Shown: one piece after another, positions 40,614-48,882 of the stretch
How the letters are laid out: the number at the start of each line of letters is the position of its first letter
How positions within the stretch are numbered: the first letter of the stretch is position 1
Source: Nocardioides sp. Arc9.136
GTDB lineage: Bacteria > Actinomycetota > Actinomycetes > Propionibacteriales > Nocardioidaceae
Direction of reading: 5' to 3'
Assembly: GCF_030506255.1 (NCBI RefSeq)
Contig: NZ_CP113431.1
Coordinates: 3,545,001 to 3,609,000 of the forward strand
Length of the DNA: 64,000 bases
Made by a program: the position numbers and the translations under genes
The notes under the pieces: generated by a model
Seen by the model: the letters and a program-made list of their open reading frames with translations, nothing else
Told to the model about the DNA's origin: nothing
The model's database searches: none

Positions 40614-41648
40614 GTGCACCCGCTCCCCGGCCCCGACCCCGACGCCTGGGACGGCCTCGCGCTGCAGGCGCGCAACCTCTTCGCCACCCACGCCTGGGCC
40701 AGCACCTGGTGGGCGGAGTACGGCGCCGGCGCCACGCCGTACGTGCTCTGCGACGACCTCGCCGACCCCCGCGTGGTGCTCGCCCTCCACGGGCGCGGGC
40801 GGCTGCTGCGGCAGGTCCGCTGGATCGGTCACGGCCCGGCCGACCTGCTCGGCCCGGCCTGCGCGCCCGAGAACCTGCCCCGCGCCGCCGGGCTGCTGGG
40901 CGACGCGCTCGCGGGCGGGCGGCTGCCGGCCGACGTCGTGCTGCTGCAGGACTGCCCCGTCGCCGCCCCCTGGTGGGCGCCCCTCGGCGCCCGGCCGATC
41001 AGCACCGAGGTGAGCCCGGTGGTGCGCTTCGAGCCCGGGCAGGGCTGGGACGGGTGGCTCGCGGCCAAGAGCAAGAACTTCCGCCGCCAGGTCACCAAGA
41101 AGCTCGCCCGCCTCGAGCGCGACCACGACGTCGCGGTGCGGCTGGCCACCGCGGAGACGCTCGCCGGGGACCTGGAGCGGCTCTTCGAGCTGCACGCGGC
41201 CCGGTGGGAGGGGGACAGCCCGCTGCTGGATCCCCAGCAGCACCGGTTCACCGCGGCGTTCGCCGCGACCGCGCTCGAGCGCGGCTGGCTGCGCCTGTGG
41301 GGCCTGGACCTCGACGGCCGGCGCGTGTGCGCGCTGCTGACGTTCCGGTTCGGGCCGGACGTCTACTGCTACCAGTTCGGGCGGGACCCGGAGCTGGACC
41401 GGGAGTCGGTCGGCTTCGCGCTGCTGGTCCACGCCGTCCGCGACGCCGTCGAGACCGGTGCCGAGGAGTTCCGGTTCCTGCGCGGCGACGAGGACTACAA
41501 GCACCGGTTCGCCGACGACGACGCCGGCGTGGGCACGTTCGCGGTCCCCCGGGGCGTCCGGGGCCGGGCCGCCGTGGCGGTCGCCGCCGCGCGCCGCCGT
41601 GCGGTCCAGGCGCGACGCGGGCCCGCCCCCGAGGACGCGCCGGCCTGA
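40614..41648 (+). CDS. CelD/FemAB-like GNAT-fold acyltransferase
   Basis: A 344-aa protein of the acetyltransferase-6 type (CelD/BcsL, FemAB-like), often encoded in exopolysaccharide loci. Visible are KSKNFRRQVTKKLARLER near residue 145 (a conserved basic helix), then WEGDSPLLDP, RLWGLDLDGRRVCALLTFRFG and the late GAEEFRFLRGDEDYKHRF, matching the family's final GNAT strand. It may transfer an acyl or aminoacyl group to a sugar or wall precursor. The GTG at 40614 lies 7 nt after TAGGCT (40601-40606), so the mRNA is leaderless. Its stop converges on the flippase gene with a 1-nt gap, and it probably cooperates with that cluster. Confidence 0.85.
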   Translation: MHPLPGPDPDAWDGLALQARNLFATHAWASTWWAEYGAGATPYVLCDDLADPRVVLALHGRGRLLRQVRWIGHGPADLLGPACAPENLPRAAGLLGDALAGGRLPADVVLLQDCPVAAPWWAPLGARPISTEVSPVVRFEPGQGWDGWLAAKSKNFRRQVTKKLARLERDHDVAVRLATAETLAGDLERLFELHAARWEGDSPLLDPQQHRFTAAFAATALERGWLRLWGLDLDGRRVCALLTFRFGPDVYCYQFGRDPELDRESVGFALLVHAVRDAVETGAEEFRFLRGDEDYKHRFADDDAGVGTFAVPRGVRGRAAVAVAAARRRAVQARRGPAPEDAPA

Positions 41649-41649
41649 G

Positions 41650-43098
41650 TCAGGACCGGGCGCGGGCGAGCAGCCGGGCCGCGACCTGCTGCTGCTCGGG
41701 TGCCAGGCGGCTGACGAGGAGCAGCCAGGCGACGGCGTACACGACCGCGCCGACCAGCAGCTCGAGCAGCAGCGGGAACGGCGAGGCCTCGAGGGCCACG
41801 AGCAGCATCAGGGACGCACCGGCCGCCGAGGCCAGCGGCGCCAGGACGGCCGGGCGCTCGCCCAGCCGGCGCAGCCCGACGAGCAGCACCGCCACCTGCA
41901 CGACGTAGGAGACGGTGGTGGCGACGGCCGCGCCGATCGCGCCGTGCGGCGGGATGAGCACCACGTTGAGCACGAGGTTGACCGCGAGCGCGGCCGCCGA
42001 GCCCACGAGCATCTCCCACGACCGGCGCCGCGCCAGGAGCACCGAGCTGGCGAAGGTCGCCGCGGCGACGAACAGCGGCGCGGGGGCGAGGACGGCGAGC
42101 ACCGGCGCGGCCGCGTCGGCGTACGCCGCACCGAAGAGCAGGTGCAGGACCGCCCGGCCCTCGACCAGGCAGACCGCGACGAACGGCAGGTAGACGAAGC
42201 CGGCGACCGCGACCGCCCGCTCGAAGCCGACCCGCCGCTTGCTGTCGTCGTCGGTCGCGCTCATGACGGGCAGCACGGCGTAGTTGATCGCGTAGGTGAC
42301 GAACAGGACCGTCTCCAGCACGCGGTAGGCCACGGAGTAGACGGCCACCTCCCCCGGCCCCTGGACGTGGCCGAGGATCAGCACGTCCACGCGGAAGAGC
42401 AGCATCAGGACCAGGCCGCTCAGTCCGATCAGGAACGTCCCCCGCACGGTCAGGGACAGGTCGGCGCGGCTCAGCTCGCGCACCGGCCGGCGCACGTCGA
42501 GCCGCCGCAGGGCGACCACGTGCGCGCCGTACCCCGCGAACGTGCCGACCAGGAACCCGAGCGCGACGCCCTCCGGACCCCCGCCCGCCACCAGCGCCAC
42601 CAGCACGGCGGCGGCGGTCGCCACGCGCTGCAGCACCAGCGCCACCGAGATGCCCGAGGAGACCTGGCGGGCTGCCGCCGTCGAGCGGATCGTGTGGCTC
42701 CACTGCTCGGGGAAGCCCGCCAGCAGCATGCAGGCCAGCACCTGCCAGGAGCCCACGGAGGGCGTCCCGGCGAGCACGATGCCGGCGACGAGGAACACCG
42801 GCGCGGCCAGGACGGTCTTCCAGACCTGGGTCGCCTGGTGGATCCGCGGCAGCGCCGGCGGGTCGGCGCTCCCGCGTCGGGTGAGCCCCGAGTCGAAGCC
42901 CCAGGTCGCCAGCGCGCTGAGGACCAGCATGATCGTCATCGCGTACGTGACCGTGCCGAAGTCCTCGTTGGGCAGCATCCGCGCTGCGGCGACGGTCCAC
43001 GCCAGGGTGGCGACCTTGCCGAGGACCTCGGAGGCCGCGCGGACCGCGGCGTTGCGGGCGGCCCGGTGGGTGGTCTCGGAGACCTGCTGGTCGGTCAT
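41650..43098 (-). CDS. Wzx-like oligosaccharide flippase
   Basis: A 482-aa MATE/MOP-superfamily polysaccharide transporter with about 12-14 membrane helices. The N-terminus (AARNAAVRAASEVLGKVATL) and the repeated pattern of helices, with RVDVLILGHVQGPGEVAVYSVAYRV in the seventh-helix region, are characteristic. It should flip lipid-linked sugar units to the outer face for polymerisation. The ATG at 43098 overlaps the stop of the upstream glycosyltransferase gene by 4 nt (ATGA). It is the last gene of the leftward exopolysaccharide operon that starts near 50031. Confidence 0.92.
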   Translation of the reverse strand: MTDQQVSETTHRAARNAAVRAASEVLGKVATLAWTVAAARMLPNEDFGTVTYAMTIMLVLSALATWGFDSGLTRRGSADPPALPRIHQATQVWKTVLAAPVFLVAGIVLAGTPSVGSWQVLACMLLAGFPEQWSHTIRSTAAARQVSSGISVALVLQRVATAAAVLVALVAGGGPEGVALGFLVGTFAGYGAHVVALRRLDVRRPVRELSRADLSLTVRGTFLIGLSGLVLMLLFRVDVLILGHVQGPGEVAVYSVAYRVLETVLFVTYAINYAVLPVMSATDDDSKRRVGFERAVAVAGFVYLPFVAVCLVEGRAVLHLLFGAAYADAAAPVLAVLAPAPLFVAAATFASSVLLARRRSWEMLVGSAAALAVNLVLNVVLIPPHGAIGAAVATTVSYVVQVAVLLVGLRRLGERPAVLAPLASAAGASLMLLVALEASPFPLLLELLVGAVVYAVAWLLLVSRLAPEQQQVAARLLARARS

Positions 43099-45257
43099 GC
43101 CGACCCGCTCCCCCGCGAGGCGAGCCGCCCGACCAGGCCCCGCACGCAGCCGGCCGCCTTGGAGACGTCCTTGAGCGCCAGCACGACGGGCACCAGTGCC
43201 CACGTGCCCGGGGCCACCTCCGCACCGCGCGCGCGGACCGCCGGGGTCGCGAGGTACGCCGCCGCGGCGACCGCGACGACCACGCGGGTGCGCGGGCCGC
43301 CGGCGGCCAGGAGCGCCGGCCCGCCGACGTACGCCGCACCGCGGGCGACGTCGCGGCTGACCAGCGGCCAGGAGCCGGCGCGGCCGCCCCATTCGCCGTA
43401 GCGGGCGTACATCCGGGCCATGTCGCCCAGCCGCCCGGTCTGCTCCCAGGTCACCCGGGCGTCGAGGGCCAGCACGCTGCGGCCCCCGGTCGCGAGGACC
43501 GTCTCGCCGAAGACGGCGTCCTCGGAGCTGGAGAGCGCGACGTCGAAGCCACCGGCACGGCGCCAGGCCTCGACCGTGCAGGCCATCGACCGGCCGTCGA
43601 GGCGGCGTGCGGAGAACCGGCGGCCGGTGAGCCGGCCCGCGGTGCGCGCGAGCGGGCCGGGCCGCCGGGCCTCGGCGACCGAGGGGAAGAGCGCGACGCG
43701 TGCGGCGTCGCGGACCGGGTCGCCGCCGTCGACGTCGTAGACGCCGACGACGAGGTCGACCGGGCCGACGGGGCCGGTCGGGTCGGCCTCGGCGAAGGGT
43801 GCCCGGAGCGCGGCGAGCCAGCCCGCCGCCGGCAGGCAGCCCGCGTCGGTGCACGCCACGTGGGCGTGCCGGGCCGCGGCGAAGCCGGTGTTGCGAGCGG
43901 CCGAGAGGTTGATGCCCGGCCCCTGGAGCAGGCGGACGCGGGGGTCCCGGGCGGCCCAGGCGGCGAGCTCGGCGGCGGTGCCGTCGCGGGAGCGGTCGTC
44001 CAGGAGGAGGTACTCGTCGTCGGGCCCGAGCTGCGCCACGACGCGGGAGACGACGCCGTCCACGTGGCCCTCCTCGTCCTTGAAGCAGCTGAGCACCGTC
44101 ACCGGGGGGCCGGCCAGCCCGGCGCCGGGCCGGCGGGCGGCGCCCGCCAGCACCGAGGAGACGCGGTCGGCCCAGCCGGCGCGGTCGGGGTGCCCGGCCA
44201 CCACGGCGGGCCCGGCGGTCCGGCAGTGCGCTACGACGGCCGGCTCGAGCACCTCAGCGAGCGCGGTGGCGACGGCGGCAGGTGCGTCGGGCGGCACGAC
44301 CCGGCCGGCGAGGCCGGCCATCCGCTCGACCTCCGGGTTGCCGGCGGCGCCGATCAGCGGGACGCCCGCGGCGAGCGCCTCGAGCGCGACCAGCGAGTAG
44401 CCCTCCCGGCCGAACCGCGCTCCGGCGGGGCGGGTGAGGACCGCGACGGCGTCGAAGGCCGCGAGGTGCCGGCCGGCGTCCTCGACCGGGCCGAGCAGGT
44501 GCAACCGGTCGGCCACGCCGAGCTCCTCGGCCAGCGTCTTGAGCCGGGCCCGCTCCTCCGGCTCGGTCGGGTCGTCCGGGCCGGCCACGGCCAGGCGCCA
44601 CGGGGCGCCGGCCGGGCCCGACGGCTCGGCGAGCGCCCGGACGGCGGTGTCGACGCCCTTGTAGCCGACCAGGCGCCCGAGCACCGCGAGGGCCGGGCCG
44701 TCGGCGCGCGGGAGGCCGTGCGCGGCCCACAGCTCGAGCGCCGCCTCGCGGCCGGCGGGAGCGGCGGCCGGCCGGGGCGGGGGCACGAGGACCGCGTCGC
44801 GCCGGCCGGTCGCCGAGGCGACCGCCTCGGAGGTGGCCAGCACGACGTCGGCCAGGCGGCCGAGCGGGCGGGCCAGCTCGCGGTCCCAGGAGAAGTCGTG
44901 CTTGGCCCAGCAGACGGGCACGCCCACCGTCCGCGCGGCCGGGACGACCGCGGCGGCGGCCTTCACGCCGTTCGCGAGGACCACCTCCGCGTCGCTCGTC
45001 CTCAGCCGCCGGGCCAGGTCGAGGTTGCGGGCGGCGAGCGCCGCGCCGCGCCGTCCGGTGGGCAGCACGGTGACGGGTACGTCGAGCCGCTCGAGCTCCG
45101 CGCGCAGCGGCCCGTCCTCGAGCAGCCACACCTCCGCCGACAGCCGCGACGTCGCGGCGAGCAGGTCGAGCAGCCACCGCTCGGACCCCCCGAGCACCCC
45201 GGCGGGGGTCACCACGACCACCCGCAGGGGCGCGAGCGGCGCCGGTCCCGCGCTCAT
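43095..45257 (-). CDS. Fused glycosyltransferase: GT4 N-half and GT2 C-half
   Basis: A 720-aa protein made of two enzymes. Residues about 8-365 are a GT-B fold GT4: VVVVTPAGVLGGSERWLL at the start, LAVLGRLVGYKGVDTAVRAL, and the EX7E-like donor site FGREGYSLVALEALAAGVPL. Residues about 375-720 are a GT-A fold GT2: TVLSCFKDEEGHVDGVVSRV, YLLLDDRSRDGTAAEL, ACTDAGCLPAAGWL (the DxD equivalent) and membrane-proximal helices at the end. A fusion of these two families suggests it adds two successive sugars to one acceptor. Both ends overlap neighbours by 4 nt (ATGA). No frameshift is seen between the halves. Confidence 0.92.
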   Translation of the reverse strand: MSAGPAPLAPLRVVVVTPAGVLGGSERWLLDLLAATSRLSAEVWLLEDGPLRAELERLDVPVTVLPTGRRGAALAARNLDLARRLRTSDAEVVLANGVKAAAAVVPAARTVGVPVCWAKHDFSWDRELARPLGRLADVVLATSEAVASATGRRDAVLVPPPRPAAAPAGREAALELWAAHGLPRADGPALAVLGRLVGYKGVDTAVRALAEPSGPAGAPWRLAVAGPDDPTEPEERARLKTLAEELGVADRLHLLGPVEDAGRHLAAFDAVAVLTRPAGARFGREGYSLVALEALAAGVPLIGAAGNPEVERMAGLAGRVVPPDAPAAVATALAEVLEPAVVAHCRTAGPAVVAGHPDRAGWADRVSSVLAGAARRPGAGLAGPPVTVLSCFKDEEGHVDGVVSRVVAQLGPDDEYLLLDDRSRDGTAAELAAWAARDPRVRLLQGPGINLSAARNTGFAAARHAHVACTDAGCLPAAGWLAALRAPFAEADPTGPVGPVDLVVGVYDVDGGDPVRDAARVALFPSVAEARRPGPLARTAGRLTGRRFSARRLDGRSMACTVEAWRRAGGFDVALSSSEDAVFGETVLATGGRSVLALDARVTWEQTGRLGDMARMYARYGEWGGRAGSWPLVSRDVARGAAYVGGPALLAAGGPRTRVVVAVAAAAYLATPAVRARGAEVAPGTWALVPVVLALKDVSKAAGCVRGLVGRLASRGSGSA

Positions 45258-46738
45258 GCGTCCTGCTCCGGTCGCGCGCGGCGGGCGGTCACGACCGCGG
45301 CCGCGGCCAGCAGGCTGAGGACCAGCCACACGGTCGTCATCGTGGTGGGGTTGCGCAGCGGGTAGTCCACGATCCCGTGCGCCAGCACCACGACCAGCGC
45401 GGCCGCGAGCACCCGGGGCAGCAGCTCCGGGTCCGGGCCCGGCCCGGGCGCGTGCCGCCGGCGCAGCAGGGAGGCCAGCCCGGCGACCAGGGCGAGGAGC
45501 GCGAGCAGCCCGACCAGCCCGTGCTCGACGGCCACGTTGAGCACCAGGTCGTGGGCGTGGTCCACGTCGAGGAAGGCCCCGGTCCGCAGGGCGTCGCTGC
45601 CCGCGGCCGCGGTGAACCCGCCGGGCCCGTGCCCGAGCAGAGGGGACTCCGCGACCAGCCGCAGCGCCTCGGCCCAGATCAGGGGGCGCTGGTCGTAGGG
45701 GTTCTCGGTGCTCTCCGCGAGCGACGCGACGCGCACCCCGACCTCGGCGACCGGCCCCACGCCGAGCGCGCCGAGCACGACCGCCGCGACGACCAGCACC
45801 GCGCCCAGCACGGCGAGGGCACGTCGGGTGCGCGGCACGAGCACGGCCAGGGCCACCAGGCCGGCCAAGGCACCGGCCCACGCGCCCCGCGACAGCGACA
45901 CCACGAGGGCCGCCAGCAGCAGGCTCCCGCCGACCGCGCAGGTCACCCGGGCCGCGCGACGGCTCGCGGTCAGGCCGAGGCCGACCGCGACGACCAGCAG
46001 CACCGCGGCGAAGATCCCGAGCTCGTTGGGCTGGGCGAAGATCCCGAGCGCGCGCCCGGTGACCACGCCCCCGCCGTAGTAGCTCTCCGTCGGCCCCGAG
46101 TCGAGCAGGGCCGGCACGGCGGCCGCACCGCCGCCGACGACGAGGGCCGTCGCGACGGCGTACGCCTGGGCCGGCGTGCGCACCGCCGTGGTCACCGCGA
46201 CGGTGAGCAGCACCAGCAGCAGGAGCTGGACGTCGAGGCGGAAGGCGAGGTCGGCGTCCCACGCGCGCGGCGTCGAGAGCGCGGCCACGACGAGGAAGGC
46301 CGCCAGGGGCACCGCGACCGGCCACGGGGGCAGGCGCACCTGCCCGCGCGCGGCGGCCGGCACCAGCACGGCAAGGACGACGGCTGCCGTCGAGACCTGG
46401 ACGAGCTCGGCCGGGCCGACGGTGAGCTGGCCGAGCGGCAGCGCGAGCGCGACGGCCACGACCGCGACGTACGGCGTGCGCCAGGCCACCGCCGCCAGCA
46501 GCAGCGCCACGAGGAGGGCGAGCGAGGCGGCGGCGCCGGCGAGCAGGCCGACGCCCGCGGTGACGACCCCGGTGAGCAGCCCGACGAGCACGTAGCCGCC
46601 GTAGAGCGCCGTCGTGCGCGCGGTCGCCGCGGTGGGCCGCGAGCGGCTCGCCGCCAGCAGCCGGGGCGGCACGAGCGCCCGCGCCGGTGCGCCGGCGGCC
46701 GGCTCGCGGAGGAGACCGGCGACGGTGGTGCCGCTCAC
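45254..46738 (-). CDS. O-antigen ligase/polymerase (Wzy-like) membrane protein
   Basis: A 494-aa protein with about 12 membrane helices. The O-antigen ligase/polymerase domain (Wzy_C) features are visible: RALGIFAQPNELGIFAAVLL in the helix region before the large loop, then a long extracytoplasmic loop with RPLIWAEALRLVAESPLLGHGPGGF and DHAHDLVLNVAVEHGLVGLL, the conserved H-containing motif. It should polymerise or ligate the repeating unit flipped by the Wzx gene. The start is GTG 46738, overlapping the deacetylase stop by 4 nt (GTGA); the long frame upstream is antisense noise. It is one of six tightly packed leftward genes. Confidence 0.9.
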   Translation of the reverse strand: MSGTTVAGLLREPAAGAPARALVPPRLLAASRSRPTAATARTTALYGGYVLVGLLTGVVTAGVGLLAGAAASLALLVALLLAAVAWRTPYVAVVAVALALPLGQLTVGPAELVQVSTAAVVLAVLVPAAARGQVRLPPWPVAVPLAAFLVVAALSTPRAWDADLAFRLDVQLLLLVLLTVAVTTAVRTPAQAYAVATALVVGGGAAAVPALLDSGPTESYYGGGVVTGRALGIFAQPNELGIFAAVLLVVAVGLGLTASRRAARVTCAVGGSLLLAALVVSLSRGAWAGALAGLVALAVLVPRTRRALAVLGAVLVVAAVVLGALGVGPVAEVGVRVASLAESTENPYDQRPLIWAEALRLVAESPLLGHGPGGFTAAAGSDALRTGAFLDVDHAHDLVLNVAVEHGLVGLLALLALVAGLASLLRRRHAPGPGPDPELLPRVLAAALVVVLAHGIVDYPLRNPTTMTTVWLVLSLLAAAAVVTARRARPEQDA

Positions 46739-47589
46739 CGCGCCCGCCGCGGGGTCCGGGTGGTGAGGGCGCGCACCTGGCGCCGGACCGCGGGCACCCG
46801 CTCGAGGGCGCCCCACCAGCGGCGGTAGTGCGGCAGCTGCACCTTGAGGCGGAACGACGCGAGGGTGTCCGTGGCGTTGACGTCGATCCGGCTCACCGCG
46901 TGCGGGCCGGCGTCGTCGTACACCGAGAAGGCCACCGCGAAGCCCTCCGCCGCGACGGCCACCCGAGCGGCGGCGTCGTGGGCGCCGAAGGGGTAGGCGA
47001 AGGACCGGACCGGCTCCCCCACCAGGTCGGCCAGCCGGCCGTGCGCGCGGTGCACCTGGCGGTCGAGCTCCTCGCGGCCGCAGCCGCGCAGGTCGAGGTG
47101 GTCCCCGCCGTGGACCCCCAGCTCGATGCCGGGCAGCCCGTGCAGGTGGCGGAGCGCGGCCGGGTCGAGCAGCCGCTCCTCGGCCGGACGGGGCAGCCAC
47201 CGGGCGGTGCGGCCGGCCAGGTCGGCCGGCACGTAGAGCAGGGCGGGCACCCCGAGCCGCTGCAGCACGGGCACGGCGAGGTCGAGCACGGAGGTGAAGC
47301 CGTCGTCGATCGTCACCAGGAACGACCGGGCGTGGGACCGCTGGCCCCGCCGCGCGGCGAGGTAGCCGTCCAGGTCGAGCGGCCGCCACCCCTGTGCCAG
47401 CAGCCAGGAGAGCTGCTCCTCGAACCGGCGCACCTCGACGAAGAGGTTCTCCGGGTCGTCGTCGCGGCGGTCCACGCAGAACCCGTGGTACATCAGCACC
47501 ACCGGCTCGCGGCCGGGCAGGAGCCCGGCGCCCCCCGAGTGGATGGTGAGGACCTGCGGGAGACCGGGGGGCTGCGGTCGCTCAGCCAT
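46735..47589 (-). CDS. Polysaccharide deacetylase (NodB-like)
   Basis: A 284-aa carbohydrate esterase 4-type protein. The core is clear: VVLMYHGFCVD near the N-terminus, the catalytic/metal aspartate pair in FLVTIDDGFTSVLDLAVPVL, the histidine motif as ELGVHGGDHLDLRG, and RSFAYPFGAHDAAA. No signal peptide or membrane helix is visible, so it could act on lipid-linked precursors in the cytoplasm or be exported by another route. It presumably removes N- or O-acetyl groups from the polymer of this cluster. The ATG at 47589 is chosen because the preceding part of the open frame is arginine-rich shadow; it overlaps the Wzz/ATPase stop by 8 nt. Confidence 0.9.
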   Translation of the reverse strand: MAERPQPPGLPQVLTIHSGGAGLLPGREPVVLMYHGFCVDRRDDDPENLFVEVRRFEEQLSWLLAQGWRPLDLDGYLAARRGQRSHARSFLVTIDDGFTSVLDLAVPVLQRLGVPALLYVPADLAGRTARWLPRPAEERLLDPAALRHLHGLPGIELGVHGGDHLDLRGCGREELDRQVHRAHGRLADLVGEPVRSFAYPFGAHDAAARVAVAAEGFAVAFSVYDDAGPHAVSRIDVNATDTLASFRLKVQLPHYRRWWGALERVPAVRRQVRALTTRTPRRAR

Positions 47590-48877
47590 CGAGCGTGCCC
47601 GTGGCGGCCTCGGCGAGGGCCGGCGCCTCGGCCTGGTCCCGCGTGGCGCGGTTGAGCACGACGCCACGCACCGGGACCCCGAGCCGGGCCAGCCGCGCCG
47701 CCGTCCGCCGCACCGCCGTCACCGGCGTCCCGAGGCGTACGACGACCACGGCCGAGGCCGCGTGGCCCGCGACGATCTCCGAGCTCTCCCCCGCGTCGAG
47801 CGGGGTCGTGTCGCACAGCACGACGTCCCACTGGTCGTCCGCCTGCTTGAGCGCCTCCGGCAGGCGCCGGTCCAGCACGTCGTCGGCCGACCGCAGAGGA
47901 ACGGCGCCGAGCACCGCGACGTCGCCCTCGTGGACGACCGCGTCGGCCAGCGACGCCCGCTCCGCGAGCACGTCGTCGAGCACGTACCGGCCCGGCGTCT
48001 CCATCAGCGCGGTCAGGCCCGCCTCGTCCAGGTCGAGGTCCAGCACCAGCGTCGACTCGCCGCGGTCGCACAGCGTGCGGGCGAGGAGGAAGGTGACGGT
48101 CGTGGCGCCGGCCTCGGGCTCGGCCCCGACGAGGACGACCGGGCCGGGCGGGACCGTGCCCGCCGAGGCCGTCCAGCCGCTGCGCAGCGCGCGGGCGGAG
48201 GTCAGGATGTCCTTGTCCGAGGCGACGGTCCGACGCGGCCAGGGCCCGGTGAAGGCGGGCAGGCTGCCCAGGACGGGGCCCCCCGCGGCCACCGCCGCGT
48301 CACCGCCGGTGCGGACCCGCGGGCGGACCGCCTCCAGGGCGTACGCCACGGCCAGGGCGACCACCAGTGCGGCCAGGACGAGCACCAGCTCGAGCACCCG
48401 GGGCGAGCCCAGCGGCCCTGGCGGCTCGACCCGGGCCCCGGAGAGCACCGTGGCGTTGGCGAGCGGGTCCTCCTCGCCCATCGTGACCGCGACCTCGGCG
48501 ACCGCACGCGCGACGGCGACCGCCTGGTCCTCGTCGGCCATCGTCGCGCGGACCGCGAGGTTCCCGGCGTCCTGGGAGACCGTCACCGCCACGGCGTCCT
48601 CGAGCGCCGAGCGGTCGGCGCCGGTGGTGGTGGCGACCTGGTCCAGCACGTCCGGCGACGTGAGCGCGACGGCGTACCTCCCGAGCGCGAGCCGGACCGC
48701 GTCGGCGCTCACGAGCTCGGCCGACTCCGGCGTCGCGGCCACGACGCTGACCGCGACACTGGAGTCCGGACGCGTCTCGACCGCGCCGACGCCGACGACG
48801 ACGGCCGGCACCAGGATCGCCAGGACGACGGCCCAGCGGTACCTGACCGCCCTCCGCAGCATGCCCCCCACAGACAC
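47582..48877 (-). CDS. Wzz-type chain-length protein fused to a CpsD/BY-kinase-like ATPase with altered Walker A
   Basis: A 431-aa protein. Two membrane helices (about 15-35 and 180-200) enclose an extracytoplasmic Wzz-like domain with STVAVSVVAATPESAELVS and SQDAGNLAVRATMADED. The C-terminal half is a MinD/BY-kinase-like domain: VVLVGAEPEAGATTVTFLLA is at the Walker A position but lacks the invariant lysine (GKT/GKS), while the A' motif TLVLDLDLDEAGLTALM and DVVLCDTTPL are kept. No tyrosine cluster is seen at the C-terminus. It should set polymer length, but ATPase/kinase activity is doubtful. The start is GTG 48877; ATG 48862 is possible. Confidence 0.85.
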   Translation of the reverse strand: MSVGGMLRRAVRYRWAVVLAILVPAVVVGVGAVETRPDSSVAVSVVAATPESAELVSADAVRLALGRYAVALTSPDVLDQVATTTGADRSALEDAVAVTVSQDAGNLAVRATMADEDQAVAVARAVAEVAVTMGEEDPLANATVLSGARVEPPGPLGSPRVLELVLVLAALVVALAVAYALEAVRPRVRTGGDAAVAAGGPVLGSLPAFTGPWPRRTVASDKDILTSARALRSGWTASAGTVPPGPVVLVGAEPEAGATTVTFLLARTLCDRGESTLVLDLDLDEAGLTALMETPGRYVLDDVLAERASLADAVVHEGDVAVLGAVPLRSADDVLDRRLPEALKQADDQWDVVLCDTTPLDAGESSEIVAGHAASAVVVVRLGTPVTAVRRTAARLARLGVPVRGVVLNRATRDQAEAPALAEAATGTLDG

Positions 48878-48882
48878 TGCGC

